From assembly GCA_013298265.1 (NCBI GenBank), contig JAAFHE010000153.1, positions 1 through 7,726 on the forward strand: a stretch of 7,726 bases of DNA, given 5' to 3'. Under the pieces are notes generated by a model that saw only the letters and a list, made by a program, of their open reading frames with translations, did not search any database and was not told where the DNA came from. This stretch comes from Lysobacterales bacterium. Lineage in GTDB: Bacteria; Pseudomonadota; Gammaproteobacteria; Xanthomonadales; Rhodanobacteraceae. Shown here one piece after another: positions 1-6,706 of the stretch (its first letter is position 1; the number at the start of each line of letters is the position of its first letter). The position numbers and the translations under genes are program-made.

Positions 1-21
1 GTTCTGCGTGGCAGCTCCGGA

Positions 22-489
22 TCAGCTCCTGCGCGGCGACACCCACATCGTGATGTCGGCGTCGAACACGAGTTCGTTCTGCGCGTCGCGCACTTCGATT
101 TTCGCGTGCAGATCCTGCATCTGGGCCGGGTCGGCAATCAGCGGCACCAGGGCGGTCGCAGTCATGACGCCGCTGGCTTTTCTCAGATAACGCACGGTCA
201 TGCCCTTGGGAATCCAGCGCGTGCTGCCGGGGATGGTCGCGTCGGTGGCAAGGCCGCCGGCCATCTCGGCCAGGTTGCACAGGGCGATCGCGTGCACCGT
301 GCCGATATGGTTCTGCACGCGCCGGCGGTGGCGGATGCGCACGACGCAACGGCCCGGCTCAAGCACGTCGACGGTTGGCGAGATGCTGCCGAAGTAGGGC
401 GCGCGCCAGCAGATCAGCCGCGAATAGAGCCACCGCCCGGTGGCGGAGCGGCCGAGCTTGCGGAACAGGTTTAGGGCTTCAGAGGCCAT
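22..489 (-). CDS. DUF4442 / hotdog-fold thioesterase-like protein
   Basis: A 155-residue protein from the ATG at 489. A GTG at 501 in the same frame would add four residues. Neither start has a visible Shine-Dalgarno sequence, because the upstream strand is pyrimidine-rich, so the start is uncertain. The sequence resembles DUF4442 proteins, single-domain hotdog folds related to PaaI-type acyl-CoA thioesterases. Visible features are an N-terminal helix region (LNLFRKLG), a conserved core NHIGTVHAIALCNLAEMAGG at about residues 60-79, where the HotDog active-site helix normally lies with its His, Asn and Glu, and beta strands such as GMTVRYLRKA and KIEVRDAQNELVFDADI. No signal peptide or membrane segment is seen, so it is probably cytoplasmic. 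It follows fadE on the same strand, 101 bp beyond its stop, which fits a role in acyl-CoA turnover. The substrate cannot be read from the sequence. The fold call is fairly secure; the thioesterase activity is inferred. Confidence 0.75.
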   Translation of the reverse strand: MASEALNLFRKLGRSATGRWLYSRLICWRAPYFGSISPTVDVLEPGRCVVRIRHRRRVQNHIGTVHAIALCNLAEMAGGLATDATIPGSTRWIPKGMTVRYLRKASGVMTATALVPLIADPAQMQDLHAKIEVRDAQNELVFDADITMWVSPRRS

Positions 490-536
490 GGGCAGTGACA
501 CTGGAGAGGGGAGAGGAGTGAGAAAACAGTGGAAGA

Positions 537-569
537 AGTGGCGGCGAGTATTTCTACTCGTCGCTCACT
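537..569 (-). terminator. Imperfect hairpin after fadE, probable terminator
   Basis: Read on the minus strand, a hairpin begins 21 nt after the fadE stop. It has six pairs next to a GAAA loop, one A-C mismatch, three more pairs, a one-base bulge and four outer pairs. The sequence after it is pyrimidine-rich with a TTTT about ten bases further on, but there is no U-run directly at the stem. Position and loop favour a terminator or a 3' mRNA-stabilising hairpin. The missing immediate U-tract means readthrough into the DUF4442 gene is possible. Confidence 0.45.
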
Positions 570-590
570 TCGCCCCACTCATTCCTGGCT

Positions 591-3059
591 TCAGGCTACC
601 GAGCGCAGCACGGTCCTGCCGTGCTTGACCGCGGCTTCGAGTTCGCGCGGATCGAAATCGTCCACGCTGATGAACTCGAACGTCGCAGCACGCACACGTT
701 CGAGCAGCTTGCGTTCCTCGCTCGTGATGCCGCCACCTGCCTCGACTTCGGCCAGCTGGCCGCTGTAGTCGTAGGCCTTCGCGTTGAGCGTCCTGACCGC
801 CTTGAGGAACTTGCGCTCGACCGGCTCGGCCGCGATCACGTCGGCGAGCAGTGCGTTCATGCGGCCGATGGGATTGTTTGCATTCGGCGTAAGGTATACA
901 TCGCCGGCGAGGCGATCGCGCGTTTCGTTCGGCGTGCACAGAATGGCGGCTACGCGCCGGCCGAGGCGATCCGACGGTGGCACTTCGCGCCGGCCCAGCG
1001 GAAAGATCAGCGAGCGCAGAAGCCACGCGATCGGACGCACCGGGAAATTGCGCAGCACGCCGTCGAGCGCCATCTGCATGCGCCAGACGCAGTCGTGGAA
1101 GGCCCAGGCCAGCAGGGGCTGGTCGGCGACCGGGCGTCCCTGATCCTCGTAGCGCTTGAGCATGGCCGAGGCGATGTAGAGATTCGACAGTACGTCGCCG
1201 AGGCGCGCCGAAATCTTCTCCTTGAACTTGAGCTTGCCGCCGAGCACCAGCATCGAGGTATCGGCCATCAGCGCGAGCGCCGCAGCGTAGCGGTTGAGCT
1301 TGCGGTAGAAGCGGCGCGTGTACTTGTCGCCCGGCGCCGAGCCGATCTTGGCGTGAGTGAGCCCGAGCACGAAGCTGCGCACCGCGTTGGAGATCGCAAA
1401 ACCAATGTGGCCGAACAGCGCCTTGTCGAATGCCGTGACCCGCTCGGAGTAGTCGCTGAGCTGGGCCGCCTGCATTTCCTTGAGCACGTACGGATGGCAG
1501 CGGATAGCGCCCTGGCCGAAGATCATCATGCTGCGTGTCAGGATGTTCGCACCTTCGACCGTGATCGCGATTGGCGCGCCCTGCCAGGCGCGGCCGGCGT
1601 AATTCCGGGGGCCGAGGATGACGCCCTTGCCGCCGTGCACGTCCATGACATCCTTGGCGATCTCGCGGCCGAGTTCGGTCGCGTGGTATTTGCCGATCGC
1701 CGAGGGTACCGACGGCTTTTCGCCGCGATCTACCGCGGCGGCGGTCGCGCGCGACAGCGCGCTGATCGCATACGTGTAGCCGCCGATGCGTGCGAGCGCT
1801 TCCTCGACGCCCTCGAAGCGGCCGATGGCCATGCCGAACTGCTTGCGGATGCGTGCATAAGCGCCGGTAGCGATCGAGCCGATGCGCGCGGCGCCGGTCG
1901 CATTTGACGGCAGCGAGATCGCACGGCCCACCGACAGGCATTCGACCAGCATGCGCCAGCCCTCACCGGCCATTTCCGGTCCACCGATCAGCTGCGACAG
2001 CGGCACGAATACGTCTTTGCCGCGCACCGGACCGTTCTGGAACGGAATGTTCAGCGGCATGTGGCGGCGGCCGATCTCCAGGCCCTTGGTGTCGCGCGGC
2101 AGCAGCGCCAGCGTGATGCCCAGATCTTCGGTATCGCCGAGCAGCTGTTCCGGGTCGTACATGCGGAAGGCGAGGCCGACCACGGTCGCGATCGGCGCCA
2201 GGGTGATGTAGCGCTTGTCGAAGGTCAGGCGCACGCCGAGCACATTGGCGCCATTCCACTCGCCCTTGCAGACGATGCCGTAGTCCGGGATCGACGTCGC
2301 ATCCGAGCCCGCGTACGGACCGGTCAACGCAAAGCACGGGATCTCGCGGCCGTCAGCCAGGCGCGGCAGGTAGTAGTCCTTCTGGTCCTTGGTGCCGTAG
2401 TGCAGCAGCAGTTCGGCCGGACCCAGCGAGTTCGGCACGGCCACGGTCGAACCGATCGTCGTCGACACGCTGGCGAGTTTCTGCAGCACCACCGAATGCG
2501 CCAGCGCCGAGAACTGCAGGCCGCCGTATTCACGCGGGATGATCATGCCGAAGAACTTGTTCTTCTTGAGGAACTCCCACACGGCCGGCGGCAGGTCGGC
2601 AAGCTCGTGGGTGATCTCCCAGTCGTTGGTCATGCGGCAGAGTTCTTCCACCGGCCCGTCGAGGAAGGCGCGCTCGTCCGCCGAGAGCGTTGGCACGGGT
2701 TCGCGCAGCAACTGGTTCCAGTTCGGCTTGCCGCTGAACAGCTCGCCTTCGAAACCGACGGTGCCGGCTTCGAGCGCGATCTTCTCGGTCGGCGACAGTT
2801 GCGGGCTGATCTTCTGGTAGATCGTGAGCAGCGGCGCGCTGAGCCGCCTGCGGCGAAAGTCGGGCAGGTTCAGCGGCACGGCCACGAGCGCGAACACCAG
2901 CAGCGTGGCCGAGGTCGCCAGCCAGTGCGCGTCGGCAAGCACGCCGAGTGCGACGATCGCGACCGCGGTCGCGATGCTCCAGGTGCGCAGGCTGGCGCGC
3001 CGATAGGAGCAGGCCAGCGTCACGCCGAGCGCGGCCAGCAGGGGAAGCCAGTGTTGCAT
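591..3059 (-). CDS. fadE: Acyl-CoA dehydrogenase FadE, membrane-anchored
   Basis: An 822-residue FAD-dependent acyl-CoA dehydrogenase for the first step of fatty acid beta-oxidation, turning acyl-CoA into trans-2-enoyl-CoA. The length is close to the roughly 814 residues of E. coli FadE, and similarity can be followed end to end from memory. Residues 4-18 and about 27-62 are hydrophobic membrane segments, as in FadE. The dehydrogenase core follows, with FFGMIIPREYGGLQFSA near 169, the flavin/substrate loop LTGPYAGSD at 245-253, and ITVEGANILTRSMMIFGQG near 499. E502 in VEGAN sits where the catalytic base of this family lies. The C-terminal third matches the FadE-specific DUF1974 region (YLTPNANNPIGR and SVDDFDPRELE motifs). 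The ATG start is fixed by GAGGAG six bases upstream. The gene lies 18 bp after the hydrolase stop, so the two are very likely one transcript. The loop has Gly and Tyr where E. coli has Ser and Glu (TSPEAGSD). The gene is intact. Confidence 0.96.
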   Translation of the reverse strand: MQHWLPLLAALGVTLACSYRRASLRTWSIATAVAIVALGVLADAHWLATSATLLVFALVAVPLNLPDFRRRRLSAPLLTIYQKISPQLSPTEKIALEAGTVGFEGELFSGKPNWNQLLREPVPTLSADERAFLDGPVEELCRMTNDWEITHELADLPPAVWEFLKKNKFFGMIIPREYGGLQFSALAHSVVLQKLASVSTTIGSTVAVPNSLGPAELLLHYGTKDQKDYYLPRLADGREIPCFALTGPYAGSDATSIPDYGIVCKGEWNGANVLGVRLTFDKRYITLAPIATVVGLAFRMYDPEQLLGDTEDLGITLALLPRDTKGLEIGRRHMPLNIPFQNGPVRGKDVFVPLSQLIGGPEMAGEGWRMLVECLSVGRAISLPSNATGAARIGSIATGAYARIRKQFGMAIGRFEGVEEALARIGGYTYAISALSRATAAAVDRGEKPSVPSAIGKYHATELGREIAKDVMDVHGGKGVILGPRNYAGRAWQGAPIAITVEGANILTRSMMIFGQGAIRCHPYVLKEMQAAQLSDYSERVTAFDKALFGHIGFAISNAVRSFVLGLTHAKIGSAPGDKYTRRFYRKLNRYAAALALMADTSMLVLGGKLKFKEKISARLGDVLSNLYIASAMLKRYEDQGRPVADQPLLAWAFHDCVWRMQMALDGVLRNFPVRPIAWLLRSLIFPLGRREVPPSDRLGRRVAAILCTPNETRDRLAGDVYLTPNANNPIGRMNALLADVIAAEPVERKFLKAVRTLNAKAYDYSGQLAEVEAGGGITSEERKLLERVRAATFEFISVDDFDPRELEAAVKHGRTVLRSVA

Positions 3060-3065
3060 GGTGAA

Positions 3066-3071
3066 CTCCTC
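3066..3071 (-). promoter_or_regulatory. Strong Shine-Dalgarno of fadE
   Basis: GAGGAG on the minus strand, six bases before the fadE ATG and seven bases after the hydrolase stop codon. It settles the fadE start and is the best ribosome binding site in the window. Its position just behind the hydrolase stop supports co-translation of the two genes. Confidence 0.85.
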
Positions 3072-3077
3072 AGTAGA

Positions 3078-3935
3078 TCAGTTCCGTCCCCGAGGCAGGG
3101 TCCGGACGAAGGAAAGCACAGCATCGGTGAAAAGGTCATTGCGGTCGCCGGCGACCATGTGTGTCGCACGCGGCACGACGACATGGCGTGCCTGCGGCAC
3201 GAGGTCGAGAAATTCGGCGATGGTGGATTGCGAGACGACGTCGCTGTCACTGCCCGAGAGCAGCAGGACGGGAACGCGGATCTGACGCGCGGCTTCGATC
3301 AGCGCGCTCTGGTGGCGCTCGCCGTTCTCGGCGATGCGCTCGAGCAGGGCCGGATCCCAATGCCAGCGATAGCGGCCGTCCGCGCGCTGTACCAGCAAGG
3401 ACTGCAGACGTTGCGGCGAACGCGGCTCCTGCCGATGCGGCAGGTGCGCCGCAATGCTGGCGGCCGCTTCATCCAGCGAGACGAACCCGTCGGGATGCGC
3501 GCGCATGAAGGCGAGAATGCGCTCAACGCCAGCGGCTTCCCAGCGTGGCGTGATGTCGACGAGGACCAGGGCGCGGAATAGTCGCGGTTCGCGCGCCTGG
3601 GCCAGCAGGCCGACCAGACCGCCGAACGAGGCGCCGACCAGCACCGCTGAGGTACCGGCGAAGCCGGCCATGAGATTCAGGTCGCTGACGAACTGGTCGA
3701 TGGCGTACTCGCCGTCCGCGCGCCAGTCACTGCCGCCGTGGCCGCGCGCGTCCGCACAAAGACAGAGAAACCCGTGTCCGGCGAGTTGGCTGGCGCTCGC
3801 ATTCCATGCCAGACGGGTCTGGCCGAAGCCGTGGGCGAAGACCACGGACGGACTGCCGGCCATGCCGTGCAGATCGCACGAGAGGACCAGGCCGTCGTCG
3901 GCGACCATGCTCAGGGCGGCCTTGTGATTCAACAT
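3078..3935 (-). CDS. Alpha/beta hydrolase upstream of fadE
   Basis: A 285-residue alpha/beta-hydrolase-fold protein, probably a cytoplasmic esterase, lipase-like enzyme or thioesterase, with no signal peptide. Visible features in order are the oxyanion-hole motif HGFGQTRLAW near 35, a DARGHGGSDW segment near 62, the nucleophile elbow GASFGG with Ser103, a cap region of about residues 128-215, SGSDSDVVS with the probable acid Asp232, and ATHMVAGDRND with the catalytic His259. The triad is therefore complete. The HMVAGDRND ending is typical of a common but poorly characterised hydrolase subgroup. The start is uncertain. I chose the ATG at 3935 because the alternative ATG at 3965 lies inside a palindrome next to the likely promoter, and a still longer version would need a TTG at 4022. 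No good Shine-Dalgarno is visible for any of them. It is the first gene of a predicted operon with fadE and diverges from a TetR gene, so it may act on acyl esters or acyl-CoA. The exact substrate is unknown. Confidence 0.9.
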   Translation of the reverse strand: MLNHKAALSMVADDGLVLSCDLHGMAGSPSVVFAHGFGQTRLAWNASASQLAGHGFLCLCADARGHGGSDWRADGEYAIDQFVSDLNLMAGFAGTSAVLVGASFGGLVGLLAQAREPRLFRALVLVDITPRWEAAGVERILAFMRAHPDGFVSLDEAAASIAAHLPHRQEPRSPQRLQSLLVQRADGRYRWHWDPALLERIAENGERHQSALIEAARQIRVPVLLLSGSDSDVVSQSTIAEFLDLVPQARHVVVPRATHMVAGDRNDLFTDAVLSFVRTLPRGRN

Positions 3936-3957
3936 CTTGGATGGAGTGAGTCGGGCT

Positions 3958-3973
3958 TCAAACATACGTTTGA
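3958..3973. promoter_or_regulatory. Candidate operator, inverted repeat TCAAAC-N4-GTTTGA
   Basis: A perfect 6-bp inverted repeat around the spacer ATAC. It lies between the divergent hydrolase-fadE and TetR genes, touching the proposed -10 box of the operon and covering its expected transcription start. A repressor bound here would block the operon. The core CAAAC-N4-GTTTG fits the consensus I recall for Pseudomonas PsrA, a TetR-family regulator of beta-oxidation ([C/G]AAAC-N2-4-GTTT[G/C]). The neighbouring TetR protein is the natural candidate binder, but that is inference. Its recognition helix does not look like that of PsrA. Confidence 0.5.
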
Positions 3974-3999
3974 GTATCCCAGGAGAACTAGAGTATTCA
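3970..3999 (+). promoter_or_regulatory. Possible promoter of the TetR gene
   Basis: TTGAGT (3970-3975) and TATTCA (3994-3999) on the plus strand are 18 bases apart, with a good -35 but a weak -10 (three of six). If real, the -35 overlaps the candidate operator and the oppositely oriented operon promoter, so one repressor could control both directions, including its own gene. The leader to the ATG at 4118 would be about 110 nt, which is long. This is a weak call. Confidence 0.25.
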
Positions 4000-4000
4000 A
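3973..4000 (-). promoter_or_regulatory. Candidate promoter of the hydrolase-fadE operon
   Basis: On the minus strand, TTGAAT (4000-3995) and GATACT (3978-3973) are separated by 16 bases. Each matches four of six sigma-70 consensus positions, and a TG lies one base before the -10, as in extended -10 promoters. Transcription would start near 3966, about 30 nt before the chosen ATG at 3935. The region is clearly AT-richer than the flanking genes. A second ATACTC copy 19 bp upstream (3991-3996 on the plus strand) could serve as an alternative -10. Confidence 0.4.
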
Positions 4001-4117
4001 TCCGAGACTCCTCGTCTTTCAATCAAATCTTTCTGAAAAGAGGTGTCTATACGGTCGCATTCAGTAGGTTTGGGGGGGCGTGCCGCCGCCACGGCGGTCC
4101 TGCTGGAACCAAAAGCC

Positions 4118-4702
4118 ATGACACGCGCAAGCCTGATCCGCCTCGGGAATCGCGGCCGCCTCTCCTCGGTCGACTGGGAAGATGCCGCCCTTGAGGCCAT
4201 CGCCGAGCAGGGCATCGGTGCCGTTGCGGTCGAACCGCTGGCCCGTCGCCTGGGCGTGACCAAGGGCAGCTTCTATTGGCATTTCCCGACACGCGAGGGG
4301 CTGCTCCGGGCGGCGCTGGAACGCTGGGAGGTTGTCGACGAGGAGGAATTACTCGGTGTCGAGCCGATCAAGGATCCGCGCGAGCGCCTGCGTGCCCTGT
4401 TCCGTCGCATCAGCCGCGAAATGCAGTCCCACGTCGTCTACTCCGCCCTGCTGCGTGCGCTCGACCATCCTTTGGTCCAGCCGGTGATGTCGCGGGTTTC
4501 GCAGAAGCGCATCGATTTCCTCACCGTTGCCTACCGCCAGCTTGGTATGGACCGCGCTGCCGCGTCCTACCGTGCCCGCCTGGCCTACGCCGCCTACGCC
4601 GGATTCCTGCAGCTTTCGCTGCAGCTAGGCCTGCCGCGGCTGTCGCACACGGAGTTCGACGAATACATCGACCACACGATGTCCACCCTGATCCCCGCGT
4701 GA
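4118..4702 (+). CDS. TetR/AcrR-family transcriptional regulator
   Basis: A 194-residue one-component regulator with an N-terminal DNA-binding domain and an all-helical ligand and dimer domain. Residues 20-70 carry the TetR signature: a first helix (WEDAALEAIAEQGIGAVAVEPLA), then the helix-turn-helix LARRLGVTKGSFYWHFPTREGLLRAAL at about 41-67. The rest (RERLRALFRRISREMQ and SYRARLAYAAYAGFLQLSLQL) looks like the variable ligand-binding half. The ATG at 4118 gives a normal TetR length. A GTG at 4043 in frame would add 25 residues of low-complexity sequence and has no usable ribosome binding site, so I rejected it. The gene diverges from the hydrolase-fadE operon, and such regulators usually repress the divergent neighbour. 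The inverted repeat at 3958-3973 is the probable target, and an acyl-CoA or fatty acid the plausible inducer. The family is certain; target and ligand are inferred. Confidence 0.93.
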   Translation: MTRASLIRLGNRGRLSSVDWEDAALEAIAEQGIGAVAVEPLARRLGVTKGSFYWHFPTREGLLRAALERWEVVDEEELLGVEPIKDPRERLRALFRRISREMQSHVVYSALLRALDHPLVQPVMSRVSQKRIDFLTVAYRQLGMDRAAASYRARLAYAAYAGFLQLSLQLGLPRLSHTEFDEYIDHTMSTLIPA

Positions 4703-4740
4703 CCGCGTCGTTTCGACGCAACTCCTTGATAAGCCAAAGA

Positions 4741-4772
4741 GCCGCCAGCCGATTTGTTGCAATGCTGGCGGC
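4741..4772. repeat. Perfect 9-bp inverted repeat between tetR and pckG
   Basis: GCCGCCAGC (4741-4749) and GCTGGCGGC (4764-4772) flank a 14-base AT-richer loop. It starts 38 bp after the TetR stop. It could end the TetR transcript, but no U-run follows the stem in the plus direction, so it is not a classic intrinsic terminator. It could equally be a protein-binding site in the pckG promoter region, since the loop contains TTGCAA. Confidence 0.45.
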
Positions 4773-4785
4773 CCGCCGCTAACGT
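4757..4785 (+). promoter_or_regulatory. Weak candidate promoter of pckG
   Basis: TTGCAA (4757-4762) and TAACGT (4780-4785) are 17 bases apart, matching four and three of six sigma-70 positions. It is the best pair I can find in this gap and would start transcription near 4792. The -35 sits in the loop of the 9-bp inverted repeat. The evidence is poor; the gap must hold some promoter unless pckG is read through from the TetR gene. Confidence 0.2.
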
Positions 4786-4786
4786 G

Positions 4787-4820
4787 GCCCGCCTCACTTT
4801 CAGGCAGGGCCCTGGCGGGC
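4787..4820 (+). repeat. Inverted repeats in the pckG leader
   Basis: GCCCGCC (4787-4793) pairs with GGCGGGC (4814-4820). Within the loop, CAGGGCCCTG (4805-4814) is a perfect 10-bp palindrome that competes for the same right arm. The first repeat also has a direct copy, GGCCCGCC, at 4770-4777 and 4786-4793. The structure ends two bases before the AGGA ribosome binding site of pckG (4823-4826). It could be an operator or a leader hairpin affecting translation, or simply GC-rich chance. Confidence 0.3.
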
Positions 4821-4833
4821 TCAGGATCAGGAC

Positions 4834-6606
4834 ATGGCAAGCAAGCTCGACGCGTTGAACCGATGGGTGGATGAAGTCGCTCGTCTGACTCAACCGGACC
4901 GCATCCACTGGTGCGACGGCTCGGAAGCGGAGTATCAGGCCCTGGTCGAGCTCATGCTCGACACCGGCGATCTGACTGAGCTGAATCCCGCCACGCACCC
5001 GAACTGCTACCTGCACCGGTCCGATCCCAGCGATGTCGCTCGCGTCGAGCATCTGACCTTCGTCTGTTCGCGCGATGCCGACGACGCTGGCCCCAACAAC
5101 CATTGGATGGCGCCCGCCGAGGCGCACCAGAAGATCGACGCGCTGTTCGCCGGCTGCATGAAAGGACGCACGCTGTATGTAATTCCCTATTGCATGGGGC
5201 CGATCGATTCGCCGCTCGCGCGCTGCGGCGTGGAGATCAGCGACAGCCCGTACGTCGTTGCCAACATGCGCATCATGACGCGAATGGGCGCCGCGGCCCT
5301 GGCCCGCATCGAGCGCGAAGGCAGTTTCGTCAAGGGGCTGCACTCTACCGGCGATCTCGATCCGGCCAAGCGCTTTATCATGCACTTCCCGGAAGAGCTC
5401 ACGATCAAGTCGATCGGTTCTGGCTACGGCGGCAACGCGCTGCTCGGCAAGAAATGCCATGCGCTGCGCATCGCGTCCTGGCAGGCGCGACAGGAAGGCT
5501 GGCTGGCCGAGCACATGCTGATCCTCGGCCTGGAAAGCCCGCAGGGCGAAATCCACTACGTCGCTGCGGCGTTTCCATCGGCGTGCGGCAAGACCAATCT
5601 GGCCATGCTGATACCGCCGGCGGCTTATCCTGGCTGGAAGATCTGGACCATTGGCGACGACATCTGCTGGATGCAGCCGGGCTCCGATGGCCGCCTCTGG
5701 GCGATCAATCCGGAAGCCGGGTTCTTCGGCGTCGCGCCGGGGACCAGCCGCTCGACGAATCCGAACGCGCTGGCCATGCTCGGCCGAGACGCGATCTTTA
5801 CCAACGTGGCCGAGACTGCCGATCAGCAGCCGTGGTGGGAAGGCCTGCCCGAGGGCAAGCCGGCGCGGGACTGGCAGGGACGCGACTTCGATCCGGCAAA
5901 CGGGCCGGCTGCGCATCCCAATTCCCGCTTCACCGTGAGCGCGAAGCAGTGTGCGAGCTGGTCGCCGCGTGCGGAAGATCCGCAGGGCGTGCCGATTTCC
6001 GCCATCATCTTCGGCGGCCGGCGCGAGTCGCTGGTGCCCCTGGTTTTTGAATCGCGCGACTGGACGCACGGCGTACTCGTCGGCGCGGCGATGGGTTCGG
6101 AGACCACCGCGGCGGCGGCCGGCGCGGTCGGCGTGCTGCGGCGCGACTCGATGGCCATGAAGCCGTTCTGCGGCTACAACTTCGCCGACTATTTCGCCCA
6201 CTGGCTGAGCTTCGACAAGCCCGGCGCCAACCTGCCGAAGATCTTCCACGTCAACTGGTTCCGCAAATCCGACGGCAAGTTCGTGTGGCCCGGGTTCGGC
6301 GACAACATGCGTGTACTGGAATGGATTGTCGGCCGCTGCACGGAGGCGGTCGGTGCGGTCGAAACGCCCATCGGCAACGTGCCCCGGCGCGAAGACCTGA
6401 ATCTGGCCGGCATCAACCTGGCTGACGCGGATCTCGATCTGCTGCTGCAGGTCGACCATAAGGGCTGGGGCGGGGAATACGCCAGTATCGGCGAATACCT
6501 GGAATCGTTCGGGCCGCGCACGCCGGACGCGCTGAAGCGGGAGCACGCACGCGTGCGGGACGAACTGGCCGAACCCGCGCGGCAGCCCAAGGTCGCTGTC
6601 GGCTGA
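4834..6606 (+). CDS. pckG: Phosphoenolpyruvate carboxykinase (GTP)
   Basis: A 590-residue cytoplasmic GTP-dependent PEPCK. It converts oxaloacetate and GTP to phosphoenolpyruvate, GDP and CO2, the entry step of gluconeogenesis. The length is normal for the GTP family, and similarity to animal PEPCK is strong throughout. Landmarks are DVARVE at 67-72, with the Arg that contacts PEP in the rat enzyme; GCMKGRTLYVIPYCMGP near 107; SPYVVANMRIMTRMG near 138; GSGYGGNALLGKKCHALRIAS near 196; the P-loop AAFPSACGKTNLAM with the reactive Cys251 and Lys253; the metal-binding GDDICWM with Asp275 and Asp276; NPEAGFFGVAPGTS; FGGRRESLVPLV near 393; and the nucleotide-binding FHVNWFRK and FVWPGFGDNMRVLEW near 471-496. 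All catalytic positions I can place are present. The ATG start is supported by AGGA seven bases upstream. It lies downstream of the TetR gene after a 131-bp gap rich in inverted repeats, so it is probably transcribed separately. It feeds sugar synthesis from acetyl-CoA-derived oxaloacetate, which fits the fadE neighbourhood. Confidence 0.97.
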   Translation: MASKLDALNRWVDEVARLTQPDRIHWCDGSEAEYQALVELMLDTGDLTELNPATHPNCYLHRSDPSDVARVEHLTFVCSRDADDAGPNNHWMAPAEAHQKIDALFAGCMKGRTLYVIPYCMGPIDSPLARCGVEISDSPYVVANMRIMTRMGAAALARIEREGSFVKGLHSTGDLDPAKRFIMHFPEELTIKSIGSGYGGNALLGKKCHALRIASWQARQEGWLAEHMLILGLESPQGEIHYVAAAFPSACGKTNLAMLIPPAAYPGWKIWTIGDDICWMQPGSDGRLWAINPEAGFFGVAPGTSRSTNPNALAMLGRDAIFTNVAETADQQPWWEGLPEGKPARDWQGRDFDPANGPAAHPNSRFTVSAKQCASWSPRAEDPQGVPISAIIFGGRRESLVPLVFESRDWTHGVLVGAAMGSETTAAAAGAVGVLRRDSMAMKPFCGYNFADYFAHWLSFDKPGANLPKIFHVNWFRKSDGKFVWPGFGDNMRVLEWIVGRCTEAVGAVETPIGNVPRREDLNLAGINLADADLDLLLQVDHKGWGGEYASIGEYLESFGPRTPDALKREHARVRDELAEPARQPKVAVG

Positions 6607-6706
6607 CCTGGCGACGGCTGGCGGACATGGACACGTCGCCGCATCGGCGCGAGGCGGTGGGAGTCGCATTGTCTTGCGGCCGTCCTCGTTCTCGCGCCTT
6701 CCCGCG

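Noticed and set aside
565..1941. 458-codon minus-strand and 428-codon plus-strand open frames inside fadE
   Set aside because: Both are out-of-frame readings of the conserved FadE C-terminal half, with no frameshift in FadE to justify them.
2061..3581. 506-codon plus-strand open frame over fadE and the hydrolase
   Set aside because: It crosses two well-supported genes and their junction, has a Gln/Arg-rich shadow-like composition, and shows no domain.
4003..4014. Short CGAG-ACTC-CTCG inverted repeat in the divergent region
   Set aside because: Four-base arms are not significant. The palindrome at 3958-3973 is the better operator candidate.
6610..6640. GGCGAC / GTCGCC inverted repeat after pckG
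   Set aside because: Only six pairs with a 19-base loop and no U-run. In DNA this GC-rich such matches are expected by chance.
4594..6669. 691-codon open frame antisense to pckG
   Set aside because: It mirrors the codons of pckG in GC-rich DNA, has an Arg/His/Ala-rich composition with no recognisable domain, and overlaps the end of the TetR gene. The sense strand carries an unmistakable PEPCK.
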